From: CAZEPJ01 sp964514105
GTDB taxonomy: Bacteria > Desulfobacterota > Desulfocorpusculales > Desulfocorpusculum
NCBI GenBank assembly: GCA_964514105.1
Contig: CAZEPJ010000030.1
Coordinates: forward strand, 1-51,583
Direction: 5' to 3'
DNA length: 51,583 nt
Shown here piece after piece: positions 7,927 through 15,356 of this stretch. A program made the translations under genes and the position numbers. The stretch's first letter is position 1; each line of letters begins with the position of its first letter. Below the pieces are notes generated by a model. It saw nothing but the letters and a program-made list of their open reading frames with translations. It made no database searches and had not been told where the DNA came from.

Positions 7927-9456
7927 TCACCCCAACGGGCCCACGGCCGCCTCCACTTCCCGGACGATCTCGCCCTGCCGCAACATGGTCGCCGCCTCCT
8001 CCATGTCCCGGGACAGGAGGCGGTCCGTGGCCAGGTGAGGGATGCGCCCGCGGATGGCCCGGTACGCCCGGCGGGTCCCCTGTCCGGATCGCAAGTCGGT
8101 GAACAGATCCAGGGCCTGGGCCGCGCACAGCAGCTCGATGGCCAGGACGCTCTGGGCATTGCGCACCACCTGGCGGCATTTCCTGGCGGAGATGGTCCCC
8201 ATGCTCACGTGGTCCTCCTTGTTGGCCGAGGTGGGGATGGAGTCTGCCGAGGCCGGATGGACCAGGACCTTGTTCTCCGATACCAGGGCCGCGGCCGTGT
8301 ACTGGGCGATCATGAAGCCCGAGTTGAGCCCCCCGTCCTGCACCAGGAACGCCGGAAGCCCGCTCAGTTGGGGGTTGACCAGCCGCTCGATGCGCCGCTC
8401 GGAGATATTGGCCAGCTCGGCCGCCGCCAGGGCCAGGAAGTCCAAGGCCAAGGCCACGGGCTGGCCGTGGAAGTTGCCTCCCAGCAGGAAGTCCCCGCTT
8501 TCAGGGAAGATGAGGGGGTTGTTGGTGGCCGAGTTCATCTCGGTCTCCAGGACCCCCCAGGCATAGCGGATGGCGTCCTTGCTGGCCCCATGCACCTGGG
8601 GGGAGCAGCGCAGGGTGTAGGCGTCCTGGACGCGGGAGCAGTCCTTGTGGGAGGAAACAATCTCGCTGCCCGCCGTGATGCGAAGCAGGTTGTCCGCCGA
8701 TGCGGCCTGCCCCGGATGGGGCCGGGCCCGGTGGATGCGCGGGTCGAACTCGGTCCGCGTGCCCAGGACGACCTCCAGGGTCATGGCGCAGGCCACGTCG
8801 GCGGTCCGCGCCAGGAGGTCTGCGTCGTGGACGGCCAGGGCGCCTATGCCCGTCATGACCTGGGTCCCGTTGATGAGCCCCAGCCCCTCTCCGGCCCCCA
8901 GCTCCAGGGGGGCCATGCCCAGTTGCCGCAGCGCGTCGGCGCCGGGAAGCCGGGCCCCCCGGAAGAAGGCCTCCCCCTCTCCCACCAGGACCAGGGCCAG
9001 ATGGGCCAGGGGGGCCAGATCCCCGCTGGCCCCCACCGACCCCTGCGCGGGCACCACCGGGCAAACCCCGGCGTTGAGAAGCGCCGCCAGCCGCTCCACC
9101 GCGGCGAGCCCCACGCCCGAGCGCCCCAGGCCCGCGTCCTGGATCCGCAGGGCCATGGCGGCCCGGACCAGTTCCTCTTCCAGTGGTTCCCCCACGCCGG
9201 CCGAGTGGCTCAGGAGGATGTTTCTCTGGAGGGCGCGCGTGTCCGCCTGGGAGATGGCCACGTCGCTCAGGGCCCCGAACCCCGTGGTCACGCCGTATAC
9301 GCGGCGGCCCTCGGCCGCCCATTGCTCCACCAGGGCCCTGCATCGGATGATGCGCGAGGCCGCCTCGGGCGCCAGGGCGACCCCGATCCTTTGTCGAGCC
9401 ACGGCCATGAGGTCGGGCACCGTCAACCGGCCTTCCCCCAGATGGATCGATTCCAT
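7927..9456 (-). CDS. hutH: Histidine ammonia-lyase
   Basis: A 509-residue histidase that removes ammonia from L-histidine to give trans-urocanate, the first step of the pathway. ATG 9456 is chosen because AAGGAGAG lies 5 bases upstream. The autocatalytic MIO cofactor motif Ala143-Ser144-Gly145 is present within GSVGASGDLAPL, and the active-site Tyr54 is in YGVTTGFG. The SENKVLVHPASADSIPTSANKEDHVSMG block and NPLIFPE segment are typical of HutH rather than plant PAL. It is first in a seven-gene minus-strand operon. No HutC-type regulator or histidine permease is seen nearby. Confidence 0.97.
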   Translation of the reverse strand: MESIHLGEGRLTVPDLMAVARQRIGVALAPEAASRIIRCRALVEQWAAEGRRVYGVTTGFGALSDVAISQADTRALQRNILLSHSAGVGEPLEEELVRAAMALRIQDAGLGRSGVGLAAVERLAALLNAGVCPVVPAQGSVGASGDLAPLAHLALVLVGEGEAFFRGARLPGADALRQLGMAPLELGAGEGLGLINGTQVMTGIGALAVHDADLLARTADVACAMTLEVVLGTRTEFDPRIHRARPHPGQAASADNLLRITAGSEIVSSHKDCSRVQDAYTLRCSPQVHGASKDAIRYAWGVLETEMNSATNNPLIFPESGDFLLGGNFHGQPVALALDFLALAAAELANISERRIERLVNPQLSGLPAFLVQDGGLNSGFMIAQYTAAALVSENKVLVHPASADSIPTSANKEDHVSMGTISARKCRQVVRNAQSVLAIELLCAAQALDLFTDLRSGQGTRRAYRAIRGRIPHLATDRLLSRDMEEAATMLRQGEIVREVEAAVGPLG

Positions 9457-9531
9457 TTCTCTCCTTCCCTCTCCTTTCCACTTGCGCCGGCTGACGTGGT
9501 CGACGGAGACTGGCCCAGGGACCTTGGTCCA

Positions 9532-9551
9532 CGCCGAGCTTCTGCTCGGCG
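9532..9551. repeat. Hairpin in the hutH leader
   Basis: CGCCGAGC, loop TTCT, then GCTCGGCG: a perfect 8-bp stem about 75 bases upstream of the hutH start, inside the predicted 5' untranslated region. It shares the CCGAGC/GCTCGG core with the hairpin before hutU2. Confidence 0.55.
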
Positions 9552-9627
9552 GCCCTCGCCCGGATCCATCTCCCGAGCTCCGAGGCAGGTTCCTCCGGGT
9601 CACGGATTTCGTGGCCTCCCTCCATGT

Positions 9628-9653
9628 GATGCATCTGATGCATCCGATGCATC
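9628..9653. promoter_or_regulatory. Three palindromic GATGCATC octamers, candidate hut operator
   Basis: GATGCATC occurs at 9628-9635, 9637-9644 and 9646-9653, each separated by a single base (period 9). Each copy is a perfect palindrome. The block would lie at about +4 to +30 of the putative hut transcript, where a bound repressor would block transcription. No regulator gene is visible to pair with it. Confidence 0.5.
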
Positions 9654-9663
9654 TTCCTGGTGC

Positions 9664-9693
9664 AATCTACGCGGCGCATCGGTATTCAGTCAA
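9664..9693 (-). promoter_or_regulatory. Putative hut operon promoter
   Basis: On the minus strand TTGACT (9688-9693), an 18-base spacer and TAGATT (9664-9669). It is the best sigma-70-like match upstream of hutH, and its start point near 9657 abuts the GATGCATC array. Confidence 0.4.
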
Positions 9694-9835
9694 CCTGCCG
9701 CCGGGGGCCCGAGGGCCTGGGCAGGAACCCTCCCTGGCTTGCGGGCCCGCACACAGCGTCGGGGGCTCCGCCCGCTGCATGGCGGCAGAGCACGGCGCGA
9801 CCTCGGGGGGCCTCCTCACTTTCCTCAAGTGGGGT

Positions 9836-9864
9836 TTGACAGTGCCTCCCCGATCCAGTAGTCT
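9836..9864 (+). promoter_or_regulatory. Putative promoter of the lipoprotein amidase gene
   Basis: A perfect TTGACA (9836-9841) and a 17-base spacer before TAGTCT (9859-9864), a weak -10. The implied start near 9871 makes the ATG at 9878 almost leaderless, which favours the later GTG start with its GGGGAGG site. Confidence 0.45.
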
Positions 9865-9895
9865 CGGGCCAACCGCCATGGGGAGGAAAACGGAC

Positions 9896-10735
9896 GTGGG
9901 GGAACAGGGCCGGGTTGTCCTGCCCGGGGATACGATGGGCGCGCTGCCATATCGCCCGGCAGTGGGGCGCAAGTTGGGGCAGGTTGCCCGGGGTGTGGCC
10001 CGCTGGGGCCCGGTCCTGCTCCTGGTTTTCGCCCTGTGGGCGTGCGCCCGCATCACGCCCCGCACCCACCTGCCGCACACGAGCCTGCCCTCGCCCAACT
10101 TCGACCAGCGTCGGCCGAACTTCGTGATCATCCACCACACGAGCAAACACGGGGCCGAGGAAGCCCTTGCCACGCTCACGGACCCATTGCGCCGGGTGAG
10201 CGCCCATTACCTCATCGCCCGGGACGGGGCCATCTACGCCCTGGTGGACGAACTGGCGCGGGCCTGGCATGCAGGGGAGTCCTACTGGGGCGGGAGCCGC
10301 GACCTCAACTCGGCCTCCATCGGGATCGAGCTGGACAACAACGGGGAGGAGCCCTTCGCCGGGCCCCAGATCGAGGCTCTGCTGCGCCTCCTGGCCGACA
10401 TCCAGGGGCGCTACAAGATCCCCACGGCCAATTTCCTGGGGCACGGGGACGTGGCGCCCACGCGCAAGATCGACCCCAGCCAGCGCTTCCCCTGGAGGCG
10501 CCTCGCCGAGCACGGGTTCGGTCTGTGGTGCGAGCCCCCGTACCCGCCCGTGCGCGGGGATGCGGACGAGGCCACGCTTCTGGCGGCCCTCGGGTACGAC
10601 ACCCGCAGCCTTCCCGCGGCCCGCGCAGCCTTCAAGCGGCACTTCGCGCCGGATAGCCCATCCGCCGAGATGACCATGGAGGAGCGGGCCCTGTTGCAGT
10701 GCCTCATCGACAGGAAGATCCTTGGGGGACCGTAA
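9896..10735 (+). CDS. AmiD-like N-acetylmuramoyl-L-alanine amidase, probable lipoprotein
   Basis: An Amidase_2 (T7-lysozyme/PGRP fold) protein of about 279 residues that should cleave MurNAc-L-Ala bonds in cell-wall fragments. A hydrophobic signal ending LLLVFALWAC suggests a lipobox with lipidated Cys, as in E. coli AmiD. Zinc ligands are the His pair of FVIIHHTS, His in LGHGDVAP and Asp in KIDPSQRFPW. GTG 9896 is chosen because GGGGAGG lies 9 bases before it; ATG 9878 and ATG 9935 are in frame alternatives. The C-terminus has a short helical domain that may bind peptidoglycan. It is divergent from hut and not obviously linked to it. A role in murein recycling is likely. Confidence 0.85.
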   Translation: MGEQGRVVLPGDTMGALPYRPAVGRKLGQVARGVARWGPVLLLVFALWACARITPRTHLPHTSLPSPNFDQRRPNFVIIHHTSKHGAEEALATLTDPLRRVSAHYLIARDGAIYALVDELARAWHAGESYWGGSRDLNSASIGIELDNNGEEPFAGPQIEALLRLLADIQGRYKIPTANFLGHGDVAPTRKIDPSQRFPWRRLAEHGFGLWCEPPYPPVRGDADEATLLAALGYDTRSLPAARAAFKRHFAPDSPSAEMTMEERALLQCLIDRKILGGP

Positions 10736-10821
10736 CCCCCTTTGTGCGGCCTTCCTTCGGACGCCCGAGGCCATGGTCATAGCGGCGATGCAGGGACAAG
10801 GCCCTTGGAGGGCCAACGACT

Positions 10822-10898
<77 letters not shown>

Positions 10899-10921
10899 CA
10901 TGGCAGGGATACTCAAGACGT

Positions 10922-10951
10922 ATGTTATGAGGGCGCCACGGACATTGTCAA
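10922..10951 (-). promoter_or_regulatory. Promoter of tRNA-Arg
   Basis: On the minus strand TTGACA (10946-10951), 18 bases, then TAACAT (10922-10927). The predicted start is about 17 bases before the tRNA 5' end. Confidence 0.55.
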
Positions 10952-11067
10952 CGCCCCTCACGTCAGCCCCTGCCTGACATGGAGGCATATCTCCCACGCG
11001 CCGGATCGGGATGCCGTGCATCAGGCCACGGAAGGCCTCTCATCCCTCCCATGGCGCAGAGGGCGCA

Positions 11068-12237
11068 TCAGTCCTTGAAGGCCGTGAGCGGTTCGTGGAT
11101 GAGCTCGCCCTCCCGGAAGCGGGTGGGGCGAAGGGGGTGGAGGTCCACGGTGGTGGCCCTGCCCTGGACGATGAGCTCGGCTGTGAGAAGGCCGGCCGCC
11201 GGGCTGTGCTGAAACCCGTGTCCGCTGAAGCCGTTGACGCATATGAACCCCTTGAGCTCGGGGAACTCGCCCATGATGGCGTGGTGATCCGGGGAGATCT
11301 CGTAGAGCCCGGCCCATCCCCGCCCGATCGCCGCACGCGCCAGCACGGGCACTCGATGGAGGGAGCGTTCGGCCGTCCACTCCTTGGCGTCGAAGTCCAC
11401 CCCTTGGTTGAAAGAGGGCTTCGCGTCCTGGGGGCCCGCCAGGAGAAGCCCCTTTCCCTCCCGGCGCATGTACCAGCCGTGGTGCAGGTCGATGACCATG
11501 GGGAACTGGGGGGGGAGGTCGTCAAAGGGGTCGGTAAAGAAGATCTGCCGGCGGATGGGCTTGACCGGGAGTTCCAGGCCCGCCATGGCCCCTACGAGAG
11601 CCGCGTAGGGGCCCGCGGCGTTCACCACCACGTCGGCGCGCACCCGCTCGCCCGAGGCCGTCGCCACCCCCCGCACGCGGCCCTGGGAAGTCTCCACCCC
11701 CGTGACCTCCACCCCTTCCCGGAGAACGGCCCCCAACCCCCTCGCCCCCTTGATGAATCCCTGCATGACCTCGTACGGACCCGCGAAGCCGTCCCCCGGC
11801 GTCAATGAGCCGCCCATCAGGTCATCCACGCGCAGGAAGGGCCACCGATCAGAAAGATCACGGGGCCCCAGCAGCTCCACAGCCAACCCCCGACTGCCCA
11901 GGAGCCGGGCGTTGGCCTCGAACACCGACCACTCCCGGGGGGCCGCGGCCAGAAACAGGTAGCCCACCTGGTGGAACTCCGGATCCACCCCGAAGGTCTG
12001 CTCGAACCGGTCGAAGGCGGCCCGGCTCAGGATGGAGAAATCGAGATTCACGGCCGTGGAGAACTGGGTCCGGATCCCCCCCGCGCACTTGCCCGTGGAC
12101 CCCTCGCCCATCATGCCCCGCTCCAGGAGGAGCACGTCTCGCACTCCCTTTGCGGCCAGGTGGTAGGCGATGCTCACGCCCACGACGCCTCCACCCACGA
12201 TGACCACATCGGCCCTCTGAGGCAGTTCCTGCTTCAC
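11068..12237 (-). CDS. FAD-dependent amino acid oxidoreductase (DAO/sarcosine oxidase beta-like)
   Basis: A 389-residue protein of the DadA / sarcosine-dehydrogenase superfamily. The N-terminal dinucleotide-binding motif DVVIVGGGVVGVSIAYHLA and LLLER Glu are clear. The ADVVVNAAGPYA segment and the C-terminal GLYEISPDHHAIMGEFPELKGFICVNGFSGHGFQHSPAAG are typical of glycine/D-amino acid oxidases and sarcosine oxidase beta subunits. The GTG start overlaps the TRAP permease stop (GTGA), so it is translationally coupled to the transporter. It probably oxidises the imported substrate, perhaps an N-methyl amino acid, imino acid or D-amino acid. The exact substrate cannot be read from sequence. Confidence 0.88.
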   Translation of the reverse strand: MKQELPQRADVVIVGGGVVGVSIAYHLAAKGVRDVLLLERGMMGEGSTGKCAGGIRTQFSTAVNLDFSILSRAAFDRFEQTFGVDPEFHQVGYLFLAAAPREWSVFEANARLLGSRGLAVELLGPRDLSDRWPFLRVDDLMGGSLTPGDGFAGPYEVMQGFIKGARGLGAVLREGVEVTGVETSQGRVRGVATASGERVRADVVVNAAGPYAALVGAMAGLELPVKPIRRQIFFTDPFDDLPPQFPMVIDLHHGWYMRREGKGLLLAGPQDAKPSFNQGVDFDAKEWTAERSLHRVPVLARAAIGRGWAGLYEISPDHHAIMGEFPELKGFICVNGFSGHGFQHSPAAGLLTAELIVQGRATTVDLHPLRPTRFREGELIHEPLTAFKD

Positions 12238-14144
12238 ACCCCCCTCCTAGAGTCACGGATCGCGGGCGGACCGCCATCCCTCTCACTGCTCCGTCTCAGC
12301 GCCATCCAGGACCAAAGGATCACCATGACGGCCACCCCAATCCCCAACAGCTCCATGCCCCGTGAGGGGAAGACCAGCAGGACTGCAGCCCCCGCCAGGG
12401 CCAGTCGCTGCACCCACCCCAGGGCCGTGACCAGGTGGCCGATGAGGGCCGCCGCCAGGCAGATCACCCCCAGGCCTGCCATGGCCACGCCGGCGGCGAT
12501 ATTCAGTTCGTCTCCCGACAGGAGAAGGGCGGGCTGGAACACGAAGGCGAAGGGCACCAAGAACCCCGCGAACCCCAGGCGGAAGGCCTCGATCCCCGTG
12601 GCCATGGGCTCGGAGCCCGCCAGGTTGGCCGCGGCAAAGGCGGTGACGGCATCGGGCGGGGTCAGGTCCGCCAGTACGGCATAGTAGAAAACGAAGAAGT
12701 GGGCCGCCAGCACCGGCACGCTGTAATCCCCCAGGACCTTGGCCCCGACGGTCACGCCGATGATGTAGGCCGCCGTGGTGGGGATGGCCGTGCCCAGGAC
12801 GCTGATGATGACGAAGACCAGCAGGAGGGCCACGAGGAGGTACCCGAACGAGGCCGCCGAAAGGATGGTCCCGAAGGCCAGGGCCACGCCCGTGCGGGTG
12901 AGCACCCCCACCACCATGCCCGATCCCGCCAGGACCGCTGCGATGAGGGCGCAGTTCACCATGGCGTTGAAGAACGTATCGAGGACCTTGTGCCAGTTGA
13001 GCCAGGTGGCGCGGTCCAGAAAGCTCAGGAGCGCCGTGACCCACAGGGTGTGGACGGCGGCCTTGGCTGGTGAATAGCCGGAGGCCAGGAGGCCCACGAG
13101 GACCACGAACGGCCCCATGAGGTACAGGCGCTTGAGCACCCGACGGGTGGCCGGGCGCTCCTTGCGGGGCAGGGGGGCGATGCCCCGGGCCCTGGCGATG
13201 AGGTGCACCATGGTGAAGACGCCCAGATAGTAGAGGAGCGCCGGGATCACCGCCACCTTGATGATGGTGAAATAGGGAATCCCGGTCACCTCCGACATGA
13301 TGAAGGAGCCGGCTCCCATGACCGGCGGCATGACTTGTCCCCCGGTGCCGGCGACGGCCTCCACGGCCGCTGCCTGCTTGGGGGTGTACCCGGCCCGCTT
13401 CATGAGGGGGATGGTGAAGGACCCCGTGGCGTACACATTGGCCACGGTGGATCCGGAGACCGTGCCGTAAAGGGCCGAGGAGATGACCGCGATCTTGGCG
13501 GCCCCACCCCGGGCCCATCCCGCCGCCCAGGTGGCGAGCTCCACCAGATAGTCCCCGCATCCCGTGGCCGCCATGACCGCCGCGAAGAAGATGTATATGT
13601 AGAGAAGGTGGGCCGAGATGCCCATGAGAAAGCCGAAGATGCCCTCGTCCTGGGGCAGGAAGAGCACCTCCACGGCCCGGTCCAGGCTGAACCCCTTGAA
13701 GTGAAACATGCCGGGCCAGAACTGGCACGTCAGGAGATAGGCGATGACCACGGTGACCGTCAGGGCGAACCATTTGGATACGGCCCGGCGGCAGGCCTCG
13801 ATGACGCATAGGGCCAGCAGGGCCCCCAGGGCGACCTCCGCGGCCCGGACTTCGTGGAACCCCACGAACCGCTGGTTCAGGCGGTCGGCATGGAAAACGG
13901 TGTACAGGGGCGCCGCCAGGCTGATGGCGGCGAGGAGGAGATCCGGCAGCGACGGCCTGCGGGCGGGGGAGCCTTCCCGAGCCCCGAAAAGAAAAAACAC
14001 GACGGGCAGCAGCATGGCCAGGTGCAGGCCCCTGAAGACCCGCGGCTCGGGCGAGCCCAGGGCCGCTGCGTGCAGATGGAACAGCCCTGCCGCCACGCCC
14101 AGCCCGATGAGGGGGATCTTCCAGGCGCGGCTCAACTGGCGCAT
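12234..14144 (-). CDS. TRAP transporter fused permease (DctQM type, TAXI family)
   Basis: A 636-residue membrane protein with many hydrophobic helices, combining the small 4-TM DctQ and large 12-TM DctM parts, as usual in TAXI-type TRAP systems. Recognisable blocks include FGFLMGISAHLLYIYIFFA, ISSALYGTVSGSTVANVYATGSFTIP (split here by family alignment) and GGQVMPPVMGAGSFIM. ATG 14144 has GGAGG upstream and excludes an implausible 21-residue extension. It uses the sodium or proton gradient to import the ligand delivered by the binding protein encoded just upstream (106-base gap). The C-terminal 100 residues add further hydrophobic segments. Confidence 0.95.
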   Translation of the reverse strand: MRQLSRAWKIPLIGLGVAAGLFHLHAAALGSPEPRVFRGLHLAMLLPVVFFLFGAREGSPARRPSLPDLLLAAISLAAPLYTVFHADRLNQRFVGFHEVRAAEVALGALLALCVIEACRRAVSKWFALTVTVVIAYLLTCQFWPGMFHFKGFSLDRAVEVLFLPQDEGIFGFLMGISAHLLYIYIFFAAVMAATGCGDYLVELATWAAGWARGGAAKIAVISSALYGTVSGSTVANVYATGSFTIPLMKRAGYTPKQAAAVEAVAGTGGQVMPPVMGAGSFIMSEVTGIPYFTIIKVAVIPALLYYLGVFTMVHLIARARGIAPLPRKERPATRRVLKRLYLMGPFVVLVGLLASGYSPAKAAVHTLWVTALLSFLDRATWLNWHKVLDTFFNAMVNCALIAAVLAGSGMVVGVLTRTGVALAFGTILSAASFGYLLVALLLVFVIISVLGTAIPTTAAYIIGVTVGAKVLGDYSVPVLAAHFFVFYYAVLADLTPPDAVTAFAAANLAGSEPMATGIEAFRLGFAGFLVPFAFVFQPALLLSGDELNIAAGVAMAGLGVICLAAALIGHLVTALGWVQRLALAGAAVLLVFPSRGMELLGIGVAVMVILWSWMALRRSSERDGGPPAIRDSRRGV

Positions 14145-14250
14145 GGAGGTGCCTCCATGACGGCGCTCCGGACGAAAAAGCACCCAGCCGAGGCCGCCTT
14201 GGCGCACGGGGCCTCGACTGGGCCGCGGCGAGCTTTGTGAAGGAATGGGT

Positions 14251-15234
14251 CTACTTGATGACGCCCTTTTCCTTGTAATACCTCATGGCCCCTGGGTGAA
14301 GGGGAAGGCCGGTCCCCGTGGGGCCGTCCTTGACCTCGTACGGGGCCAGGCTGCCGTGGACCTTTCGGACCTTCTCCACGTTGTCGTTGAAGGCCCTGGT
14401 CAGGCGATAGGCCACGTCGTCCGACAGATCCTTGTGGACGATCATGACCGACCCCGCGCAGGCCGTTTTCACCGCATCGGTATTGGCGGCCTTGGGATAG
14501 GTCCCCGCAGGGATCTTGCCGGCGGTGATGCCGTAGTCGGCCAGGGCCTTGAGGGCCTTGTCCGAGAAGTCCAAGATCTTCAAGGCGCGGCCCACGGAGG
14601 CCTCGGTCACTGCGGCGCCGGGGAGGGCCAGGAACGTGAAGACGCCGTCCACGTTCTTGTCCTTGAACTGGTTGGCCTGGAACGCGTAGTCACCCCGGGC
14701 GAAGTGAAAGCCCGCCTTTTCCAGATCCGGGATGGAGGTTCCGTAGGCCTCCAGGATCCGCTCGAAGACCCACACGTCCGAGGAGCCGGCCTGGGTGATG
14801 GCCAGGCGCTGCTTCTTCTTTTCGCCGAAGACCTCGTCCATGGTCTTGATGGGCGAATCGGCGCCCACGTAAAAGTGGAAGAAGTTCATGGACATGCCGC
14901 CCGCCAGGGCCCTCAGATCGGTCAGCGGCTTCTCGAAGGGCTTCATCCCCTTGTACGCCGCCGCATTGAGAAATGGGAGGCCCCAACCCAGCTCCGCGGT
15001 CTTGTTGGCGACCAGGGCGGGGTTCTGCACCCCGCCTCCGGGGACGACCTTGATGACCAGATCCGGGTCCGCCTCCATGATGATGGCGGATATGCCGCCG
15101 GCCATGCCGTACCAGCCCCCCCCTGCGCCGCCCGCGGTCCAGGTGAGGGTGGCCTTCTCGGCGGCCGAAGCCGCCCCGGCGACCACCAGCACCGAGACCA
15201 GGATCACCGCCACGAACGTCCCTTTGCGTGCCAT
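14251..15234 (-). CDS. TAXI family TRAP transporter solute-binding protein
   Basis: A 327-residue periplasmic protein. A Sec signal (MARKGTFVAVILVSVLVVAGAASA, cut after ASA) precedes LTWTAGGAGGGWYGMAGGISAII, the TAXI hallmark. The later stretch ALVANKTAELGWGLPFLNAAAYKG and FTFLALPGAAVTEASVG also match the family. AGGAGGG lies about 6 bases before ATG 15234. First gene of a three-gene minus-strand operon with the fused permease and the FAD oxidase. Family ligands include glutamate and other acids, but most TAXI proteins are uncharacterised. Confidence 0.95.
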   Translation of the reverse strand: MARKGTFVAVILVSVLVVAGAASAAEKATLTWTAGGAGGGWYGMAGGISAIIMEADPDLVIKVVPGGGVQNPALVANKTAELGWGLPFLNAAAYKGMKPFEKPLTDLRALAGGMSMNFFHFYVGADSPIKTMDEVFGEKKKQRLAITQAGSSDVWVFERILEAYGTSIPDLEKAGFHFARGDYAFQANQFKDKNVDGVFTFLALPGAAVTEASVGRALKILDFSDKALKALADYGITAGKIPAGTYPKAANTDAVKTACAGSVMIVHKDLSDDVAYRLTRAFNDNVEKVRKVHGSLAPYEVKDGPTGTGLPLHPGAMRYYKEKGVIK

Positions 15235-15274
15235 GATGCGCCCTCCTTTCCTTGTGAACGCAGTCTGGTGGGTG

Positions 15275-15303
15275 TTGCCACAGGAGTGGGGCAAATGTAG
15301 TAT
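15275..15303 (+). promoter_or_regulatory. Putative promoter of the ThDP enzyme gene
   Basis: TTGCCA (15275-15280), 17 bases, TAGTAT (15298-15303). The predicted start near 15310 leaves a 47-base leader. It is interleaved with the opposing TRAP promoter. Confidence 0.5.
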
Positions 15304-15322
15304 GGGCGCGGGGTACTGTCAA
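15294..15322 (-). promoter_or_regulatory. Putative promoter of the TRAP operon
   Basis: On the minus strand TTGACA (15317-15322), 17 bases, TACATT (15294-15299). Its -10 overlaps the -10 of the plus-strand promoter by two bases, so polymerase should occupy one or the other. Confidence 0.55.
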
Positions 15323-15356
15323 GGACAAGTCGGGGTGCGTGGCCGGGAGGAGGACG

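Larger units (their letters stand above)
9457..9895. other. Divergent intergenic region between hutH and the amidase gene
   Basis: There is no convincing gene in these 439 bases. It holds the putative hut promoter, the triple GATGCATC repeat, an 8-bp stem hairpin and the amidase promoter. If the hut promoter is right, hutH has a leader of about 200 bases. Confidence 0.6.

Noticed and set aside
7830..8159. Extension of hutU upstream into hutH
   Set aside because: It runs antiparallel in frame to the end of hutH, is rich in Arg/Pro, and the family begins at the MGESAKERL start.
8645..9895. Extension of the amidase reading frame leftward by some 400 codons
   Set aside because: It is the antisense of hutH and the intergenic region. 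The signal peptide, promoter and ribosome site all place the start near 9896.
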